64,000 bases of DNA from Brevibacillus antibioticus (GTDB lineage: Bacteria > Bacillota > Bacilli > Brevibacillales > Brevibacillaceae), in NCBI RefSeq assembly GCF_005217615.1, contig NZ_SZNK01000001.1, positions 4,280,001-4,344,000 on the forward strand. The letters are read 5' to 3'. Under the pieces are notes generated by a model. It was not told the origin of the DNA. It saw only the letters and a program-made list of their open reading frames with translations, and searched no databases. Below, piece by piece: positions 18,418 to 26,780 of this stretch (positions are counted from its first letter, which is position 1; every line of letters starts with the position of its first letter). Made by a program: the position numbers and the translations under genes.

Positions 18418-18540
18418 ATGCCACAATGGATGCGCAGGCAGTTGCAACGTGCCTTTAATGGGAAGGACGTTCGCCAAATTCGTGTGCTCAACAGTTGCTG
18501 GTTCTTATATTTAGAAAAAAGTGGCGGCCGCCCTGACTGA
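18418..18540 (+). CDS. cmpA: cortex morphogenetic protein CmpA
   Basis: A 40-residue ORF: MPQWMRRQLQRAFNGKDVRQ followed by IRVLNSCWFLYLEK. It matches the B. subtilis CmpA pattern (MP-x-W-x-x-Q-x-QRAF...KD...QI-x-LLN-x-CWF), a tiny mother-cell adaptor that brings SpoIVA to ClpXP as quality control for spore envelope assembly. The ATG follows AGGGGGT. Upstream CATACATT (18377-18384) resembles a sigma-E -10 box, but I see no convincing -35. The stop codon lies inside the terminator hairpin shared with tex. The location between sprT-like and tex agrees with B. subtilis. Confidence 0.88.
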   Translation: MPQWMRRQLQRAFNGKDVRQIRVLNSCWFLYLEKSGGRPD

Positions 18541-18556
18541 CAGGAGGCCGCCTTTT
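18523..18556. terminator. bidirectional terminator between cmpA and tex
   Basis: GGCGGC and GCCGCC arms with an inner CCTG/CAGG stem; TTTT follows on plus and TTTTTT on minus. It overlaps the last codons of cmpA and lies just after tex. Confidence 0.8.
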
Positions 18557-18561
18557 CACAT

Positions 18562-20724
18562 TTATCCTTCCGTTGGTGCGATCATGGTCATCCCTACACG
18601 CTGACGTTTCTCGTCAATTTCTACTACCCATACATCTACGATATCGCCAACAGTCACCACTTCAAGCGGATGTTTCACAAAGCCCTTTTTCAAACGGGAA
18701 ATGTGCACGAGACCGTCGTTTTTCAGACCAATATCCACAAACGCCCCGAAGTCGACCACGTTGCGCACAGTACCTTGCAGCTTCATGCCCACCCCTAGAT
18801 CAGACAGCTGGAGGACATCACTTCGCAAGAGTGGTTTTGGCAGCTCATCACGCGGGTCGCGACCAGGACGCAAGAGACTGTCTACAATGTCTTGCAGTGT
18901 TGGCTCGCCAATCCCGAGCTTCGCAGCGGTCTCTTTTACATCCAAAGACTGTACGCGTTCCTTGCAGTTGTCACTGCCAATCTCCTGAGCGCTAATGCCC
19001 AGCATCGACAATAGCTGGTGGGTCGCATCGTACGATTCCGGGTGAATTGGCGTTTTATCCAGTGGATTCGCTCCATCCATCACGCGGAGAAACCCGATGC
19101 ACTGCTCGAACGTTTTAGCACCCAAGCGCGGAACTGCCTTCAGCTGGGAGCGCTCCGTAAACTTCCCGATCTCGTCCCGTTTTTTCACGATATTCCCCGC
19201 CACTTGACGGCTGATCCCTGACACATATTGCAATAGAGAAGGAGAAGCGGTATTCACATCCACCCCGACATGGTTTACCGCAGATTCAACCACAAACTGC
19301 AAACTGTCTGCCAGTCTCGATTGGGAAACATCGTGCTGGTACTGTCCGACCCCGACGGACTTTGGATCGATTTTGACCAACTCTGCGAGCGGGTCCTGCA
19401 AACGACGCGCGATCGAAGCTGCACTTCGCTCAGCTACATCCAAGTCCGGGAATTCTTCCTTGGCCAGGGTGGAAGCAGAATACACGGATGCACCTGCCTC
19501 GTTCACGATGATGTACATTACCTCTCGCTTCAGCTCTTTTAGTAGCGTGGCAATGAACTGTTCTGTCTCGCGCGAAGCAGTACCGTTGCCAATCGCAACA
19601 ACCGTGACTCCATAGGTTTCGATCATCTGCTTCACTTTCACTGTAGCCTCTGCCACTTTATTGGCCGGAGGGGTTGGATAAACGACGGCAACCTCGAGTA
19701 GTTTCCCGGTTTCGTCTACAACGGCGAGCTTACAGCCTGTCCGAAACGCCGGATCGACCCCAAGTACGATTTTGCCTTTTACAGGCGGTTGAAGCAGTAA
19801 ATTGCGCAGGTTTTCTGCAAAGATATGAATCGCACGTTCCTCGGCTGCCTCTGTCAGCTCGGCGCGCACCTCTCGTTCAATAGAAGGGGCGATCAGACGT
19901 TTATACGCGTCCTCGACTGTCAAGGTCAGTAGATCGCGGGCAACTGTATCACGCGGAATGGTTCGTTTTTGCATCCAAGCCACAATCTCTACGACAGGCG
20001 CTTCAATGGAAACCTTCAAAATACCTTCGTTTTCTCCCCGATTAATGGCCAGTACCCGGTGTGGAACGACCTTTTTCAGAGGCTCACTATATGCGTAATA
20101 CATTTGGTATACATTTTTCTCATCTGCTTCTTCGGCTTTCTGCTCCGTCAAAAGCAATCCTTTTTGCACGGAGCGTTGACGAACCCACTGGCGAATTTCT
20201 GGGTCATCAGACAGAAGTTCCGCCACGATGTCCATTGCTCCTTGCAGAGCTTGCTCAGTCGTCTCGACGCCTTTTTCCGGGTTGATATACGGTTTTGCTT
20301 CTTCTTCCGGATTCCCGGTTTTCGGTAAACTCATGAGGTAGTTGGCAAGTGGCTCTAGTCCCTTCTCCTTGGCCATGGTTGCACGCGTTCGGCGTTTTTG
20401 GCGATAAGGGCGGTACAGGTCCTCTACCTCTTGCAGCTTTGTCGCACGCTCAATAGCTGTGCGCAGCTCGTCCGTCAGCTTACCTTGCTCATCGATGAGC
20501 CGAACGACTTCTTCCTTCCGCACTGACAGGTTGCGTAAATAGCGAACGCGTTCCTCAATCGCTCGAATTTGTGTTTCATCTAGCTGCCCCGTCATTTCTT
20601 TGCGGTAGCGGGCAATAAAAGGAACCGTGTTTCCTTCATCCAGGAGGGCAACCGTACGCTCCACCTGGTGAGGTTTGACACCCGTATCTTGGGCGATTGT
20701 CTGGATCATCAACGTAAGCTCCAT
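18562..20724 (-). CDS. tex: Tex family RNA-binding transcription accessory protein
   Basis: 720 residues, full length. Order: helical N-terminal Tex domain; YqgF-like nuclease fold beginning VLGVDPAFRTGCKLAVVDETG (about residue 325); helix-hairpin-helix region (YVSGISRQVAGNIVKKRDEIG and VPRLGAKTFEQ, about 490-560); C-terminal S1 domain (GMKLQGTVRNVVDFGAFVDIG, about 640-715). Tex binds nucleic acid and affects transcription and ribosome-related processes, but its precise role is unclear. Start ATG follows AGGAGGACAGGT. Equivalent to ydcI of B. subtilis, downstream of sigB. Confidence 0.95.
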   Translation of the reverse strand: MELTLMIQTIAQDTGVKPHQVERTVALLDEGNTVPFIARYRKEMTGQLDETQIRAIEERVRYLRNLSVRKEEVVRLIDEQGKLTDELRTAIERATKLQEVEDLYRPYRQKRRTRATMAKEKGLEPLANYLMSLPKTGNPEEEAKPYINPEKGVETTEQALQGAMDIVAELLSDDPEIRQWVRQRSVQKGLLLTEQKAEEADEKNVYQMYYAYSEPLKKVVPHRVLAINRGENEGILKVSIEAPVVEIVAWMQKRTIPRDTVARDLLTLTVEDAYKRLIAPSIEREVRAELTEAAEERAIHIFAENLRNLLLQPPVKGKIVLGVDPAFRTGCKLAVVDETGKLLEVAVVYPTPPANKVAEATVKVKQMIETYGVTVVAIGNGTASRETEQFIATLLKELKREVMYIIVNEAGASVYSASTLAKEEFPDLDVAERSAASIARRLQDPLAELVKIDPKSVGVGQYQHDVSQSRLADSLQFVVESAVNHVGVDVNTASPSLLQYVSGISRQVAGNIVKKRDEIGKFTERSQLKAVPRLGAKTFEQCIGFLRVMDGANPLDKTPIHPESYDATHQLLSMLGISAQEIGSDNCKERVQSLDVKETAAKLGIGEPTLQDIVDSLLRPGRDPRDELPKPLLRSDVLQLSDLGVGMKLQGTVRNVVDFGAFVDIGLKNDGLVHISRLKKGFVKHPLEVVTVGDIVDVWVVEIDEKRQRVGMTMIAPTEG

Positions 20725-20796
20725 ACCTGTCCTCCTGCGCTCATTCTTCGTCGTTTATTGTACCACATTTGCTAACAAGGACTGGAAAAAGGGAAG

Positions 20797-20823
20797 AAAA
20801 AAGAGGAGCCACTTGGCCCCTCT
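20797..20823 (-). terminator. terminator after sigB
   Basis: Arms AGAGGAGCC (20802-20810) and GGCCCCTCT (20815-20823), one mismatch, with a T-rich minus-strand tail; it overlaps the sigB stop codon. Confidence 0.75.
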
Positions 20824-21610
20824 ACGTCGCGGTTTCCAGCTGTTCCACTTTCAATGCTTCTCTCAGCTTGCCCAACGCCCTGCGCTGAAGGCGGGAAATA
20901 TGCATCTGCGACATCCCCATGATGTCCCCCGCTTGCTTTTGACTCAAATTTTGATAAAAAGTTAATTGAATGATTTCCTTTTCACGGTGATCCAAAATTT
21001 GCAGGGCCCGCTCCAGCATCAGATTCTGCTCGACTGCTCCGTATCCTTCTTCCGTCGTCCCCACTAGGTCTAGTAAAGAAATAGTGTTGCCGTCCAGATC
21101 CGCTTCCAGCTCGCTGTCCATAGAGAGAGAGTGATAACTGCGCCCCATCTCCAATGTCTCTAGAATGGCTTCCTCTGTAACGCCGAGGCTGTTGGCAATG
21201 TCTGCAATTTGGGGAGATCGCTGCAGCTTGATCGTGAGCTCGTCGACCACCCTTTTGATCTTCGGGCTCAGTTCCTTTACTCTGCGTGGAACATAGACAC
21301 TCCATGTCTTGTCCCGAATATAGCGCTTTATCTCCCCCACGATAGTCGGAATCGCAAAGCTCTCAAATGTCCGCTCAAAGCTAGGGTCGAACCGACGAAA
21401 GGAAGCAAGCAGGCCGATTAATCCAACTTGCACGAGGTCTTCATACATGACTTGTCCGCGAACAAACCTCTTCGCTAACGATTCTACAAGAGGAGTATAG
21501 GCCCTCACCAGTTGTTCCTGTATCGCAGGATCTTTTGTTTCACCATACAGGTGGATGAGCTCCTTCAACTCCTCTGGACTATATTTCTGCTTCCGAGATT
21601 GTCCAGTCAT
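20822..21610 (-). CDS. sigB: RNA polymerase sigma factor of the SigB/SigF/SigG group
   Basis: Group 3 sigma-70 factor. Region 2 is clear (YEDLVQVGLIGLLASFRRFD and ESFAIPTIVGEIKRYIRDK), as are region 3 (ELSPKIKRVVDELTIKLQRS) and the region 4 helix-turn-helix (NLSQKQAGDIMGMSQMHISR). The ATG at 21608-21610 after GGGGTGG gives 262 residues, the size of B. subtilis SigB; a start nine codons earlier is possible. The gene overlaps rsbW by 32 bp. The rsbT-rsbU-rsbV-rsbW context makes general stress sigma factor the best call; sigma-F would sit with spoIIAA-spoIIAB. Confidence 0.92.
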   Translation of the reverse strand: MTGQSRKQKYSPEELKELIHLYGETKDPAIQEQLVRAYTPLVESLAKRFVRGQVMYEDLVQVGLIGLLASFRRFDPSFERTFESFAIPTIVGEIKRYIRDKTWSVYVPRRVKELSPKIKRVVDELTIKLQRSPQIADIANSLGVTEEAILETLEMGRSYHSLSMDSELEADLDGNTISLLDLVGTTEEGYGAVEQNLMLERALQILDHREKEIIQLTFYQNLSQKQAGDIMGMSQMHISRLQRRALGKLREALKVEQLETAT

Positions 21611-22073
21611 TGCCAGCCACCCCATCCTGCCGAACATACTTGGTCATGGAGACTACTACTCCTGATTCAGAGCGAATCTCCACCTCATCCATAAGCGTGT
21701 GGATGAGATAGAGCCCGAGCCCGCCCTCATCCAAATCCTCAAGGTTTTTCCCTGCATAAATCGGCGTCAGTTGCTCAGCAATGAGCTCATTTGAAAATCC
21801 AACGCCCTGATCGCTTACCTCGATCAGCAACCGATCTTCATAAACGTGGCATTGGATATGAATGGAGCCAGGATTCTCGATTTCCTTGTATGCATGTCTT
21901 ACTACATTCGTGCATGCTTCTCCGACGGCAAGCTTGATATCCTCAATCTCTTCATAAGAAAAGCCCATGCGGTTGGCTATACCGGATACAGTCAGACGGG
22001 CTACTCCCAAATACTCCGCCTTGCTTGGCAAAGTCAATTGAATCACGTCTGCCAGAGGTCGATTTGGACCCAT
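21579..22073 (-). CDS. rsbW: anti-sigma-B factor, serine kinase RsbW
   Basis: 164-residue GHKL-fold kinase that binds the sigma factor and phosphorylates RsbV. N-box EACTNVVRHAYK, G1 DQGVGF and G2 GGLGLYLIHTLMDEV are all present. The ATG overlaps the rsbV stop (TAATG). The C-terminal 15 residues extend over the start of sigB, indicating coupled translation and matched stoichiometry. Confidence 0.95.
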   Translation of the reverse strand: MGPNRPLADVIQLTLPSKAEYLGVARLTVSGIANRMGFSYEEIEDIKLAVGEACTNVVRHAYKEIENPGSIHIQCHVYEDRLLIEVSDQGVGFSNELIAEQLTPIYAGKNLEDLDEGGLGLYLIHTLMDEVEIRSESGVVVSMTKYVRQDGVAGNDWTISEAEI

Positions 22074-22399
22074 TACTCGCTCTCTCCTTTGCGGATGGCA
22101 ATATGATCGTATAAGCCAGTGATTCGAAATAGCCTTTCCACACGCGGAGACAATTTGTGCACCTCAAATGTACGATTTCGTTGGAAGCACTCTTTCATAA
22201 TCCCGATGAAAATTCCGATTCCGGTACTATCCATGTATTCTACTGCTTCCAAATCAACCGTAATGTGATTGATATCTGGCTTGGTGACGAGTGACATGAG
22301 TGTTTCCTTTACTTTCGGTGCTGTAAAAGCATCAATATCTCCACCAAGGACCACTCGGTGCTCAGTTTCAAGGCTCGTTGTCTGAATTAGCAGGTCCAT
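22073..22399 (-). CDS. rsbV: anti-sigma factor antagonist RsbV
   Basis: 108-residue STAS-domain protein. The phosphorylatable serine is Ser58 in YMDSTGIGIFIG, equivalent to Ser56 of B. subtilis RsbV. Unphosphorylated RsbV binds RsbW and frees the sigma factor; RsbU removes the phosphate. It follows rsbU by 23 bp and overlaps rsbW. Confidence 0.95.
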   Translation of the reverse strand: MDLLIQTTSLETEHRVVLGGDIDAFTAPKVKETLMSLVTKPDINHITVDLEAVEYMDSTGIGIFIGIMKECFQRNRTFEVHKLSPRVERLFRITGLYDHIAIRKGESE

Positions 22400-22422
22400 C
22401 TGCGTCTCCCCCCGTACGTTGC

Positions 22423-23424
22423 TTAGGTTCTTCGAAGTACAATCATGGTGTAATCATCCAGCAGGTCAAACTGGGAGAGCAGAAGCAGTCTATTGTACAG
22501 GCCGTTTGCCATCTTTTGGGCAGATTCGCCCACCTCTTTTTGCAAATGGTGTACAAGCTCTTCCCTTTGCAAATAATATCGGTTATTTTTGCATTCTGTT
22601 ACACCATCCGTCAGAAGAATCAGAACATCATTTATTTCTAAATGAATCTCCTGAACCTCGTATTCACTGTTTGGGCATAAACCGAGTGCATTCCCTCGCC
22701 CTTCGAGATCGTAAAACTTTCCTTCTGCCGACCTGTACAAAAATCCTGGCTCGTGTCCTGCCATCGCATAACGGAAACAGTGTTCCTTTGTGTCATAACT
22801 GCCAAACAGCATCGTCACAAACATGCTCGGATCAATATTTCTTCCCACGATCCGGTTTAAATGGTGCAGCATTTCATCGGGACCCAGCTCCATTTGTCCA
22901 AGGCTGTCTATCGCATATTTCACCATCGACATACACATCGCAGCAGGCATTCCTTTTCCGGTAATGTCTGCTATGGCGACACCAAAACGCCCTTCACTTT
23001 GCTCAATGAAGTCGTAATAGTCGCCCGAGATTTGTTTCGCAGCAATACTCACTACGCCAATCTCCAGCTCTGAATAGAGTGGAACCTCACTTGGCAAAAG
23101 TGATTGCTGCATCGCTTTCGCCACGGCTATTTCTGATTCCATCTGCTGATGGCGATTGCGCCAGCTATTTACGGATCGGTGCTCGTTCCCATATTCAATC
23201 ATGACCTCTGTCAAAATGGAGAAGGAGGAGCGCACAAACTCTGGCACTTCCCCGAGCTGCTCAAGCGCTTGCGCATGCAAATCCGTTATTTCTTCTGGCG
23301 AAATATCTCGAGATAGCATCCATTTACCCAACTGCTGGGCTCCGTAAAGCTGGTCCTCCCCTTGAGCACTCAGGTAATCCCGAAGAATTTTTACATACTC
23401 TTCCTGGAAGCTCCGGGTTACCAT
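22423..23424 (-). CDS. rsbU: PP2C-type phosphatase RsbU with RsbT-binding N-terminal domain
   Basis: 333 residues. Residues 1 to about 85 form the helical RsbU N-terminal domain (FQEEYVKILRDYLSAQG...LGKWMLSRDISPEEITDLH), the site where RsbT binds and activates the enzyme. The SpoIIE/PP2C domain follows, with the Mn-binding motifs ISGDYYDF, VAIADITGKGMPAAM, LLTDGVTE and DDYTMIVLR. Substrate: phospho-RsbV. The presence of the RsbT-docking domain, rather than PAS as in RsbP, fits the adjacent rsbT, whose stop is five bases upstream. Confidence 0.94.
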   Translation of the reverse strand: MVTRSFQEEYVKILRDYLSAQGEDQLYGAQQLGKWMLSRDISPEEITDLHAQALEQLGEVPEFVRSSFSILTEVMIEYGNEHRSVNSWRNRHQQMESEIAVAKAMQQSLLPSEVPLYSELEIGVVSIAAKQISGDYYDFIEQSEGRFGVAIADITGKGMPAAMCMSMVKYAIDSLGQMELGPDEMLHHLNRIVGRNIDPSMFVTMLFGSYDTKEHCFRYAMAGHEPGFLYRSAEGKFYDLEGRGNALGLCPNSEYEVQEIHLEINDVLILLTDGVTECKNNRYYLQREELVHHLQKEVGESAQKMANGLYNRLLLLSQFDLLDDYTMIVLRRT

Positions 23425-23429
23425 CTATC

Positions 23430-23858
23430 TCATTCCTCCTTTACTTGATCGCTCCACTTCACAACAATGACACGCGTCCCTTCTCCCAGGGTACTGTGGA
23501 TCTCAAATTCATCCATCATGCGCCTGACACCCGGTAATCCGGCCCCGAGGGCACCCGAAGTCGAATAGCCATCATCTAACGCCTGGCGAATATCAGGAAT
23601 CCCTGGACCGCTGTCAGTGGCTGTTATTTTCAGGCCAATCACTCCTTCGCGCTCAATCGGTGAAATAGTGATCGTCCCCGTACCCGCATACAAATAAATG
23701 TTGCGAGCTAATTCAGAGATTGACGTGGCGATGCGGGACTGCGTGATCGTGCCAAAGCCAAACAGCTTCGACATGTTTCGCCCCACTTGCCGCGCCGTCA
23801 CGATGTCTGATTCTTGTTCTATATTGATTGTCTCAGGAGAATAGTCTGCCACAACCAA
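23430..23858 (-). CDS. rsbT: RsbT-type serine kinase / RsbU activator
   Basis: 142-residue GHKL kinase. It has the N-box SISELARNIYLYAG, G1 DSGPGIPD and G2 GAGLPGVRRMMDEF characteristic of RsbT. In B. subtilis RsbT phosphorylates RsbS and RsbR in the stressosome and, when released, activates RsbU. Here rsbR and rsbS are absent upstream; the next genes are ndoA and ndoAI. The TTG start (23856-23858) lies five bases after AAGGGG; a GTG two codons in is an alternative. The leader contains an inverted repeat AGGTAGA / TCTACCT (about 23881-23907). Confidence 0.92.
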   Translation of the reverse strand: MVVADYSPETINIEQESDIVTARQVGRNMSKLFGFGTITQSRIATSISELARNIYLYAGTGTITISPIEREGVIGLKITATDSGPGIPDIRQALDDGYSTSGALGAGLPGVRRMMDEFEIHSTLGEGTRVIVVKWSDQVKEE

Positions 23859-24003
23859 AAAAACCCCTTCCGCCTCGCTTGGTAGGTAGAAATGAGTTTT
23901 TTCTCTACCTCGAAAAATAAATCATATTGTGTCACATTTTGTCTGATATTCTCTTTTCGAACAGTTCGATGTGCACCTACGAAATCCCTGCAAATTTGAC
24001 AGC

Positions 24004-24030
24004 AAAAAACCACTTGCTTCACTCAAGTGG
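24004..24030 (-). terminator. terminator after ndoA
   Basis: Arms CCACTTG (24010-24016) and CAAGTGG (24024-24030) followed by six T on the minus strand. It separates the toxin-antitoxin pair from rsbT, so the rsb genes need their own promoter. Confidence 0.85.
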
Positions 24031-24066
24031 CTTTTCCTATCAAATAGTCTGATCTTTTTTCACACG

Positions 24067-24417
24067 TTAAAAATCAATGAGTCCTAAACTGATTTGCAAG
24101 GATTCATTAACCCGATCCATCATCTCGTCATCGAGATGCGTAATTTTATCAGTTAGACGTTGTTTGTCAATGGTTCGTATTTGTTCCAACAGAATGACGG
24201 AGTCACGATCAAATCCATAAGTTTTTGCGTCAATTTCCACATGCGTAGGCAGCTTCGCCTTTTGAATCTGCGCCGTAATGGCTGCGACGATGACCGTCGG
24301 ACTAAATCGATTTCCAATGTCGTTTTGAATGACTAAAACAGGCCGTACGCCTCCTTGCTCAGAGCCAACGACCGGGGACAGGTCCGCGAAAAACACATCG
24401 CCACGTTTGACAATCAC
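24067..24417 (-). CDS. ndoA: endoribonuclease toxin NdoA (EndoA/MazF)
   Basis: 116-residue MazF-family RNase; the B. subtilis enzyme cuts single-stranded RNA at UACAU. The protein is close to Endo[21 protein letters not shown], then [12 protein letters not shown]. Catalytic Arg25 and Thr48 fall at exactly the B. subtilis positions. The GTG start lies three bases after the antitoxin stop, so the pair is co-translated. Located between alr and the rsb genes as in B. subtilis. Confidence 0.97.
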   Translation of the reverse strand: MIVKRGDVFFADLSPVVGSEQGGVRPVLVIQNDIGNRFSPTVIVAAITAQIQKAKLPTHVEIDAKTYGFDRDSVILLEQIRTIDKQRLTDKITHLDDEMMDRVNESLQISLGLIDF

Positions 24418-24420
24418 CAG

Positions 24421-24699
24421 TCACACCCCGCTAACTAAGCGGACAAGAGTATGGTCAGCCTCTTCTTCAGCGCCAAAAGCCTCCGATGCCATATTCAGAT
24501 TGATCTTCGCCATCTCCATGTACCCTTTTTGCATGGTCTCACGGATTGTGCGTTTTTTTCGCTCTTTCAAATACAAATGCATCGCTTGACGAATAAACTC
24601 GCTGCGATTGGATTTTTCCTTTTGAATAACGCCATCCACTTCCTGAAGCAAGTGTTGTGGCAAGCTGATCATGATGCGTTTCGTGTTTGACTTCGACAA
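24421..24699 (-). CDS. ndoAI: antitoxin NdoAI (EndoAI/MazE, ribbon-helix-helix)
   Basis: 92 residues with an N-terminal RHH DNA-binding domain (KRIMISLPQHLLQEVDGVI...NRSEFIRQAMHLYL) and a C-terminal toxin-binding tail (MQKGYMEMAKINLNMASEA... VRLVSGV) that closely follows B. subtilis EndoAI. I place the start at the TTG at 24697-24699, seven bases after GGAGGTGG; this restores the family length of about 93. A longer reading would include the ribosome site. Confidence 0.94.
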   Translation of the reverse strand: MSKSNTKRIMISLPQHLLQEVDGVIQKEKSNRSEFIRQAMHLYLKERKKRTIRETMQKGYMEMAKINLNMASEAFGAEEEADHTLVRLVSGV

Positions 24700-24771
24700 G
24701 ACAAATCCACCTCCAACCATGACCGTAACTTCCATCCGCAATGCTGGTTCTAGAAAGAACAGCCAATATGA

Positions 24772-24800
24772 ACAATACCATTATGTCGAATCCATTGCAA
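24772..24800 (-). promoter_or_regulatory. candidate sigma-A promoter of ndoAI-ndoA
   Basis: -35 TTGCAA (24795-24800), 17-bp spacer, -10 TATTGT (24772-24777) on the minus strand, about 70 bp upstream of the antitoxin start. Confidence 0.5.
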
Positions 24801-24881
24801 AAATATACCTACTGTCGCTTTTTCGGTGTGAAAACGTGAGTGTAAACAATCCAAAGATGCAGGTGAAGACTTCGTTTACCC

Positions 24882-24898
24882 AAAAAAGCCAGCTTTTT
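24882..24898 (-). terminator. weak hairpin after alr
   Basis: AAAAAGC and GCTTTTT with a very short loop and a minus-strand T-run; possible terminator of the acpS-alr group. Confidence 0.35.
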
Positions 24899-24949
24899 CG
24901 CTTAACTAGTATTCGTGTTCCACGGGAAAATTCCTGCTGATTTACCCTG

Positions 24950-26152
24950 CTAGTTATTTCCATTTTCGTAAGAAGAGTGCTTCATCGTCAATGGGTGAAA
25001 TACGTCCGTTACTTTCTGGGCGCGCAAATAGAGGCGCGGAATTCGGTAATTCAGCATACAAGGAACCTCGTAATTGATGGTTCCCAGTAAATCGGCAATT
25101 TCATCCAAGGAAATTTCCTCGTCCCCTTGCTTGCCATACAAAACGACCTCATCATCGACATCTGCTTCTGTCGAATTCAGGCTGACCATGATTTGGTCCA
25201 TGCAAACTCTGCCTGCAATCGGGTAGCGCGATCCGTTGTACAACACCTCACCACGATTGGACAAAAGGCGAGAATAGCCATCTGCGTATCCGATCGGCAG
25301 CGTTGCAATCCACTCGTCAGGCTGTGCTGTATACGTAGCACCATAGCTGACCGTGAATGGCTCATCTCCCTTTTTTACGTGGGCGATTCTGGTCTTGAGC
25401 GCCAGGGCTGGGGCAAGAGTGACATCCGCACGTTCTTTCATGTACAAAGAAGGATACAATCCGTATAAACCTATGCCTAAACGAATCGTATCATACCCCC
25501 AATCGGGAAATGCAATAGCCGCAGCCGTATTACAGCAATGAACGGTCGGCAATGCTTTATTTGCTTCACGCAGTGCTTGCAAAAAGGATTGAAACAAGTC
25601 GTGTTGTCGTCGCACATGGGTTGTATCTGGTTCATCCGCGCAGGCAAAATGCGTAAAAATGCCTGTCCACTTAAGCTTAGGGGATTCTTCAAGGGCACCG
25701 ACCAACGCAAGCAAATCTTTCTTTGTCCGAACGCCCAAACGTCCCATGCCGGTATCGGTCTTCACATGAATCCCGACAGGCTTGTGATCGTTTTTCTGAA
25801 GAATGTCGTTCGCTTCCGTGATCCATTCGACGCTGTAAGCGGTTAACTCCACTTCCAGCTCGCTTGCAGTGACAATGGATTCGACAGGTGTGTATCCCAA
25901 CACTAAAATCGGCGCTTTGATCCCTGCCCTCCGCAAAATAAGCGCTTCATCGAGCAATGCGACTGCAAGTGAATCTGCACCGCTCGCCAACGCTTCTTTT
26001 CCAACATGGACCGCGCCATGACCATACCCGTCTGCTTTCACAACAGCCATAATACCTGTTTTTTCTGGCAAATGACGTTTGAATGTCTCGAGGTTCGCCC
26101 GGATGGCATCCAAATCAACCTCTACCCAAGTGTCACGACAAAACGATTTCAT
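24950..26152 (-). CDS. alr: alanine racemase
   Basis: PLP enzyme that makes D-alanine for peptidoglycan. 400 residues. The PLP lysine is Lys39 in AVVKADGYGHG; the second catalytic base is the Tyr in VSYGATYTAQPDE of the C-terminal beta domain. GRVCMDQIMV and the ending region are typical. ATG follows AGAGGAGATAGGA. It lies two bases after the small membrane-protein gene and upstream of ndoAI, the B. subtilis order. Confidence 0.97.
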   Translation of the reverse strand: MKSFCRDTWVEVDLDAIRANLETFKRHLPEKTGIMAVVKADGYGHGAVHVGKEALASGADSLAVALLDEALILRRAGIKAPILVLGYTPVESIVTASELEVELTAYSVEWITEANDILQKNDHKPVGIHVKTDTGMGRLGVRTKKDLLALVGALEESPKLKWTGIFTHFACADEPDTTHVRRQHDLFQSFLQALREANKALPTVHCCNTAAAIAFPDWGYDTIRLGIGLYGLYPSLYMKERADVTLAPALALKTRIAHVKKGDEPFTVSYGATYTAQPDEWIATLPIGYADGYSRLLSNRGEVLYNGSRYPIAGRVCMDQIMVSLNSTEADVDDEVVLYGKQGDEEISLDEIADLLGTINYEVPCMLNYRIPRLYLRAQKVTDVFHPLTMKHSSYENGNN

Positions 26153-26154
26153 TC

Positions 26155-26595
26155 CTATCTCCTCTTGTTCCCTTTTTTATAGTAAAACAAGCGTTCATTT
26201 AAATGACTGAGAAATTGCCTGGAAACCATCAGTGATTCCTTTTTGCCGCCTACAAGATAAAAATGACGGCCTTCATAAATTTGCTCGACTTCAGATAGCG
26301 GGTAGCTCTTTTCCTGTCCTGACATGGATATAATCAGGTGGGTCTTGGTCAGCTTGTACACCGGACGCAATACCGATTTGTACATAAACGGAGACAATCC
26401 AACAACAGCAATGGCAATGGCGAAAACAAGCACCTTGAATCGCGTGTCATTGGTCTGGAAAAATTGAGCGAGAATCATCATTCCCAGCACAAACATGATA
26501 GTCTCGTTAATGCGCATTTTCCAGCTTTTTCGCAGGAGCATGTCTTTGTAGGTCGATGCTTCCTGGTACAAAACTTCGTTAGACGGTTTCTTCAT
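26155..26595 (-). CDS. small membrane protein with PH-like (YcxB-like) C-terminal part
   Basis: 146 residues from the ATG at 26593-26595 (RBS GAGGTGG); an ATG three codons upstream is too close to the ribosome site. Two adjacent hydrophobic helices (TIMFVLGMMILAQFF and VLVFAIAIAVVGLSPF) precede a soluble C-terminal segment (LTKTHLIISMSGQEKSYPLS...FYLVGGKKESLMVSRQFL) that looks like the PH-like domain of small Firmicute membrane proteins such as YcxB. Function unknown. Two bases separate it from alr, so they are cotranscribed. Confidence 0.6.
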   Translation of the reverse strand: MKKPSNEVLYQEASTYKDMLLRKSWKMRINETIMFVLGMMILAQFFQTNDTRFKVLVFAIAIAVVGLSPFMYKSVLRPVYKLTKTHLIISMSGQEKSYPLSEVEQIYEGRHFYLVGGKKESLMVSRQFLSHLNERLFYYKKGNKRR

Positions 26596-26739
26596 GTAAA
26601 GCATGCCACCTCATTCAATAAGTTACTCTGAATGTATCGTGTTTTCCCGCTGTGTGTCAATTCGCGGATTGTCCTTTCACCTCATTCGCACGTTGGTTTT
26701 TATGTACAAATCGACGCACATCGACCAATCCCAGAGAAA

Positions 26740-26773
26740 ATAGAAAAGCAGATGGGATTGGCTCCCACCTGCT
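26740..26773 (-). terminator. terminator after the three-repeat secreted protein
   Basis: Arms AGCAGATGGGA (26747-26757) and TCCCACCTGCT (26763-26773), one mismatch, with a TTTCTATTTT tail on the minus strand. Confidence 0.85.
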
Positions 26774-26780
26774 GACTTTT

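Noticed and set aside
20822..22399. rsbV-rsbW-sigma genes as the spoIIA operon (sigma-F)
   Set aside because: Upstream rsbT and rsbU, and the ndoA/tex neighbours, match the sigma-B locus; spoIIA operons lack these.
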